A stretch of 64,000 nt of DNA from Oryzias latipes (taxonomy: Eukaryota; Chordata; Actinopteri; Beloniformes; Adrianichthyidae). Where the stretch lies: the NCBI RefSeq assembly GCF_002234675.1, contig NC_019862.2, forward strand, positions 28,657,889 to 28,721,888, in the 5' to 3' direction. The position numbers were made by a program, and so were the translations under genes. The notes below the pieces were generated by a model. The model was not told where the DNA came from. It searched no databases and saw only the letters and a list, made by a program, of their open reading frames with translations. Positions 60,901-64,000 of the stretch are shown here, in pieces (within the stretch, counting starts at the first letter, position 1; every line of letters starts with the position of its first letter).

Positions 60901-61365
60901 TCTCATTCTCATTCTTCCTTTTGCGTGGTGGTAGGAAAACAGACACAGCTGTCAGGCTGTAGGACTGCGTACATACGGCTTCATCTCCCAAAGCAGTTTT
61001 GATGCTGAGCCGGACTTTGTGGCCTTCTGGAGCATCTAAGTAAAAAACACATGAATACATGTTTCAATATTACGAGCTTTTGTGTCCTCAAAAGACACCA
61101 CACGGGACCAAGTTTAGACCATTTAAAGGTCCATCCGAACCTTTTGATTTTGGATGATTGTGGCTAGATTTGTTTAGCCTCAAGAAAATTGCTCTTTCCA
61201 GGCAAAGATATCTGATTTTTATAGATGATATTGCTGCTTTCTTGAGTTATTTTAGAAATACAATCCCAACAACTGTCCCACTAAAAGAGATGACTTACTA
61301 GGTTTGCAGTTCTGTGCTGCCAGAACTGGCAGAACACAGAGCAGGAGGATGACCCGTTCCAGCAT
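54906..61365 (-). CDS. cltrn: Collectrin (CLTRN/TMEM27), amino-acid transporter trafficking regulator
   Basis: The six minus-strand exons are 61299-61365, 60977-61035, 56793-56875, 56561-56677, 55112-55306 and 54906-55044. Phases chain and the sum is 660 bp (219 residues plus stop), matching the usual size of about 220. The order is: signal peptide ([17 protein letters not shown]), an ectodomain homologous to the collectrin part of ACE2 ([59 protein letters not shown]), one transmembrane helix at about residues 146-168, and a cytoplasmic tail with an acidic run ([10 protein letters not shown]) and a conserved [10 protein letters not shown] end. There is no peptidase domain, so it is not ACE2. 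In mammals collectrin brings B0AT1-type amino-acid transporters to the apical membrane of kidney and acts in beta-cell exocytosis. Human CLTRN also has six exons. Confidence 0.93.
55903..56472. repeat. Family-A repeat, full-length copy in cltrn intron 4
   Basis: Left CTTAAAGACCCAGTTCAACG and right GATTGGAGTGGGACTTAAG form the terminal inverted pair. The interior shares AAACTGTACGGCTGG and TAATGTTAAGTTGGGG-type blocks with the copies at 45012 and 48503. It is the longest copy here (570 bp). Confidence 0.82.
57000..57232 (+). repeat. LINE 3'-end fragment with short tandem tail
   Basis: It ends ACCGTGGGATAAATAAAG followed by repeated TCTTATCTTATC. A unique stretch closing in an AATAAAG-type motif plus a 5-bp tandem tail is typical of CR1/L2/Rex1-like LINE 3' ends in fish. 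The similar end near 41870 (AATGAAAAATAAAGATC then TATCTAT) is another. Confidence 0.6.
57490..57720. repeat. Family-C dispersed repeat, copy 1
   Basis: It shares AATGTGCATTC, GAGCTTCC, TTCAAAACTC and CAACTTTGACCAATCAGG with 63220-63420, in the same order and orientation. Confidence 0.65.
60196..60700 (+). pseudogene. Probable Tc1/mariner transposase relic
   Basis: Nucleotide order resembles the 3' half of Tc1-like transposases: an ACGGCAGCGGTAGTATGATGG segment (60335-60355), followed by ATGCTTATAATGCTTGAGGACTTGGAC, here cited by its ATGCTT and GAGGACTTGGAC cores. No intact frame survives and terminal repeats were not found. Identification is by resemblance only. Confidence 0.45.
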
Positions 61366-63219
61366 TTCTCTCCAGAGCAGGAAAGCTGTGATAGCTCAGA
61401 TGAAACTCCAGGTATTCCGTGATCTGAAGAGGTCAGCAGAAGAACATCAATGGATAAGGAGCAAGTTTAATGGTTAATCCAGAGCACACCTGAACTTAAG
61501 GAAACGGCAGTGGCTGCCAGGTATTGCACGGAAACCCTCAAGTGCCCCAAAGATGCTTGTTTGCTCCAAAGAGGCAAAAACACAGAGCTCCGTCTGCTCT
61601 TCGCTCAGTGACTCCCCGACAATTAATGGTTCTCAGCCCTTTTTTCCTCTTTTCTTGTTCTTTCTGCAGAGCAGGTAACTGGAAAACAGACCAAATCAGC
61701 TTAGGGGGGTTCAGATAAGAGCCACGGGCGGCTGCATTCCTCAGGCGGTGAGAGCGCAGTTCAGCGACCGACCACCACTTCATGTCAGACTAAGCATCTC
61801 TTCTATTCACAAGCTGTTCTGTTCTTTTTTTTCTTTCTTTTCTTTCATTTATTGCACACAGTCGCGAAAAAACCCCATGCAGATTAGATTCTGGTGAAGT
61901 CAGCAGGTTCACCCAGACAAAAACGTGCACAGAAAGCAGAAAAAGCTCCATGAATCATTTAAGTGCCTCAAATAAGGCATTTTGTATGTTCAGGGTTAAT
62001 CATCCATTTTAACATGACAGCTGTTTGGTTAATTGTTCAACAGCCATACAGTGAGTGGTGCTTAAGAGGCTTTTTAACCCGTTCAGGTGAGCTTGTATAA
62101 GCTTTAAAATCTACAGGGAAACATACTTTTTTATTATTGTACATGGAAACCGGAGGTTTAAAGTCCCCAGATCATCTCAATAAAGCCAGAATATGTTTTT
62201 CCTCGTGTTTGAACAATGTTTTCAGTGTGAGCTGGTCAAGACAGCAGTCTTTACTTTCAGTCTCATTTCCATGATGGGATCACAAACCACAGCTAAACGC
62301 TGCAAAACAGTCAACAAATTGAGTCCAACAACACGTAATAAGTGTTTTTCCATAGATGGACAACACCCAGACTTAGCTTAGGTTTACACACATGAATAAA
62401 TTACCCATGTGCAGCACAAAACCGCTCTTTGCTCCTTCCACCAAATTAAGATTTTACACAACGGCAGTAAAGTTCAGGCTCAAAACATATTTTTTTTTAT
62501 AATGTCTGATGTTGTTTTCAAAGATTGTTCAGCTTTGAGTCACAAACCGAGGCCTGTGACTTTAAGGTTTCTTGCCTTGTGACCACTTTACGATATAATC
62601 CGTCTGTGTTCTTCCGTACATGGAGGCATTTGTACAGCAGAGGCTTCTTCTCCCACTCACACAAACACACACTGTTTGTGCACCAAACCACTGCTGCAAT
62701 CATGTATTTACAGAGTACGTTTTAAACATTTGTACATTTTTGTCTTTTTGTCATTTTTTTGTTCTAGCTTCTTAAAAAAATAATAATAACTTCTGCAGCT
62801 CTAAAACTAAAAACAGATCAAAAAAATTAAATAAATCTGATGAGGTGTGAAAAAGAAGCTTGAAATGTTTTTTAATCTAAAAAATTAAAGTCTAACCTCC
62901 AGTACTTCTTGCCATTCTTCCTAGTAGTTACTTAAAATTCTTAAAAAACATTTCGTGTTGCACAAACATAACCGGACACAGGTACATCTGAAATAATTAG
63001 AATAGCTTTAAAAAGGTCAGTATTTTTCTGTGAATCAATTTAAACAGTGAACTTTATTTTTAATTGATTTTTTAAAAAGTGTAAACTCATTTATAAAATG
63101 ATGTAGAACCATTGGACATAGTTTGAAACATTTCAAGCTTTTATTTCTCATTGTCTTGATGATTGTGGCTTTACGGTGATAAAACCTAAAATCTAGCATT
63201 TTAGCAATGTTAAAAACTC

Positions 63220-63420
63220 ATAGCAATGTGCATTCGAGCAGCCACCTACAATAACGTCTATGTAAACAAAAAAAACGCTGGTTTCGAGCTTCCACGTTCA
63301 AAACTCTGGCTTTCGCCTATAACTATGCACGTTTTTACGACCGTTTTAAAACTCACATGGCCATTGGAAGCTCAAGCAGGTCAAACTTTGACCAATCAGG
63401 AAGGGGATTGGTGATGGTCC
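63220..63420. repeat. Family-C dispersed repeat, copy 2
   Basis: It parallels 57490-57720 (GTGCATTCGAGC, GAGCTTCCACGTTCAAAACTC with the shared core TTCAAAACTC, and CAAACTTTGACCAATCAGG). Confidence 0.65.
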
Positions 63421-63687
63421 AGTATACCGCCCGCAACCAGAAACAGGCGGCAAAACCATTCATGTTCAGCATCGATATCTTTTGCTACGTGTTAATGATT
63501 TGCCCTCGGAACAAAATAAACTAAATTTCCCTACACAGATCAATACTACAGCTATGCAAGGAGGACCGTGATAGTCAGACACATGAACTGACAACTCTGA
63601 TGAGGGTGAGGAGACATGCTCTCACAAGCATACCTGTCTGTGAAAAGAGGACCATGAGGACCCACAGTTCTCAGTAACCTTAGGGCT

Positions 63688-63978
63688 GTAGCTTCTGAGT
63701 TTCAACCCACACAGCAAGTATTACAGGTTATCAAAATGCAACAGCAACATCTACAACAGCCAATTGTATCAAGGCAAACTCCAATAACTTCACCCACTGA
63801 GGAATCCAATGTAGACCCACACATGGTAAATGACGAGGACTGAGGATTTGGGGAGAAAGGGGGCAGTGCTGAAACTGTTGCACAAACTCTAGATGAAGAA
63901 GTCCCACCAGTAAGGCGATTGACAAGAGCTGTAAAACACCCGTATGGGAGCTGGACCCAGAAGCAGGACAGAAAGTGA
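63688..63978 (+). pseudogene. Relic ORF, possibly C-terminal end of a retroelement polyprotein
   Basis: A single frame runs from 63688 to a TGA at 63976-63978 with one internal TGA at 63841-63843. Residues include QQVLQVIKMQQQHLQQP, then after the stop AQTLDEEVPPVRRLTRAVKH. The basic, Pro-rich end resembles the tail of LTR-element polyproteins, but no catalytic motif is present and the right edge cuts off the context. Confidence 0.25.
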
Positions 63979-64000
63979 AGGTGGATGAAATAATAGTCTT

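Larger units (their letters stand above)
56876..60976 (-). other. cltrn intron 2
   Basis: This is the large intron between GDEA and YDWNEN. It holds the LINE tail (57000-57232), one member of a repeat pair (57490-57720, similar to 63220-63420) and a decayed Tc1-type relic (60196-60700). No coding exon is missing: the two flanking exons join in phase 0. Confidence 0.7.
61366..64000. other. Intergenic region upstream of cltrn to right edge
   Basis: It contains the cltrn promoter side, a family-C repeat copy (63220-63420) and a possible retroelement-derived frame (63688-63978). The stretch 61800-63200 is AT-rich with nothing I can identify. Confidence 0.55.

Noticed and set aside
54906-61365. 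Calling the gene ace2
   Set aside because: Only the collectrin-like region is present, preceded directly by its own signal peptide; there is no HEXXH peptidase domain and the exon sum equals collectrin size.
1-64000. tRNA, rRNA, CRISPR arrays or bacterial-type operons
   Set aside because: I saw no cloverleaf with A/B boxes, no rRNA core sequence and no regularly spaced repeats; the window is eukaryotic spliced DNA.

Overview
This window reads as nuclear DNA of a ray-finned fish, most likely a percomorph teleost. It holds spliced vertebrate genes with canonical GT/AG introns, and its introns and spacers are filled with teleost-type DNA transposons and LINE relics. No operons, plasmid or prokaryotic features are present. 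All exon models were built by hand from reading frame, splice-site consensus and phase. For each gene the exon phases chain without conflict, and each complete model sums to a whole number of codons. Family names rest on recognised motifs, since no database search was possible.

Layout, left to right. (1) 101-3150, minus: the 5' half of a SEL1L3-like gene, seven coding exons running off the left edge. (2) 3885-4958, plus: psmb11, the thymus-specific beta5t proteasome subunit, a single exon divergent from sel1l3. (3) 4959-11379: gene-free DNA with a PIF/Harbinger MITE and a possible solo LTR. (4) about 11380-35595, plus: a type II cadherin best matched to cdh24, with a putative CpG-rich noncoding first exon and 13 coding exons (1250 codons). 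Its pro-region and cytoplasmic tail are unusually long. (5) 35596-41004: spacer with a decayed non-LTR retrotransposon. (6) 41005-50786, minus: a complete 13-exon kynurenine aminotransferase with a mitochondrial-type leader (kyat3-like, 448 aa). (7) 50787-54905: spacer with a 1.33-kb foldback transposon flanked by a 6-bp target duplication. (8) 54906-61365, minus: a complete six-exon collectrin gene (cltrn/tmem27, 219 aa). (9) 61366-64000: spacer ending in a relic ORF that may come from a retroelement.

The genes do not form a single pathway. The psmb11-cdh24 adjacency recalls the mammalian PSMB5-PSMB11-CDH24 neighbourhood and supports both names. kyat3 (tryptophan/kynurenine and cysteine-conjugate metabolism) and cltrn (trafficking of amino-acid transporters) are tandem neighbours with related physiology, but nothing in the sequence links them functionally.

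The most unusual items are: the roughly 42-residue insertion and 100-residue propeptide of Psmb11; the enlarged, probably twice furin-cleavable pro-region and the roughly 300-residue extra cytoplasmic segment of the cadherin; the foldback element at 52423-53753; a dispersed TIR repeat family with about seven copies here; and two hAT elements with intact 8-bp target duplications. I found no convincing wholly new biological system.
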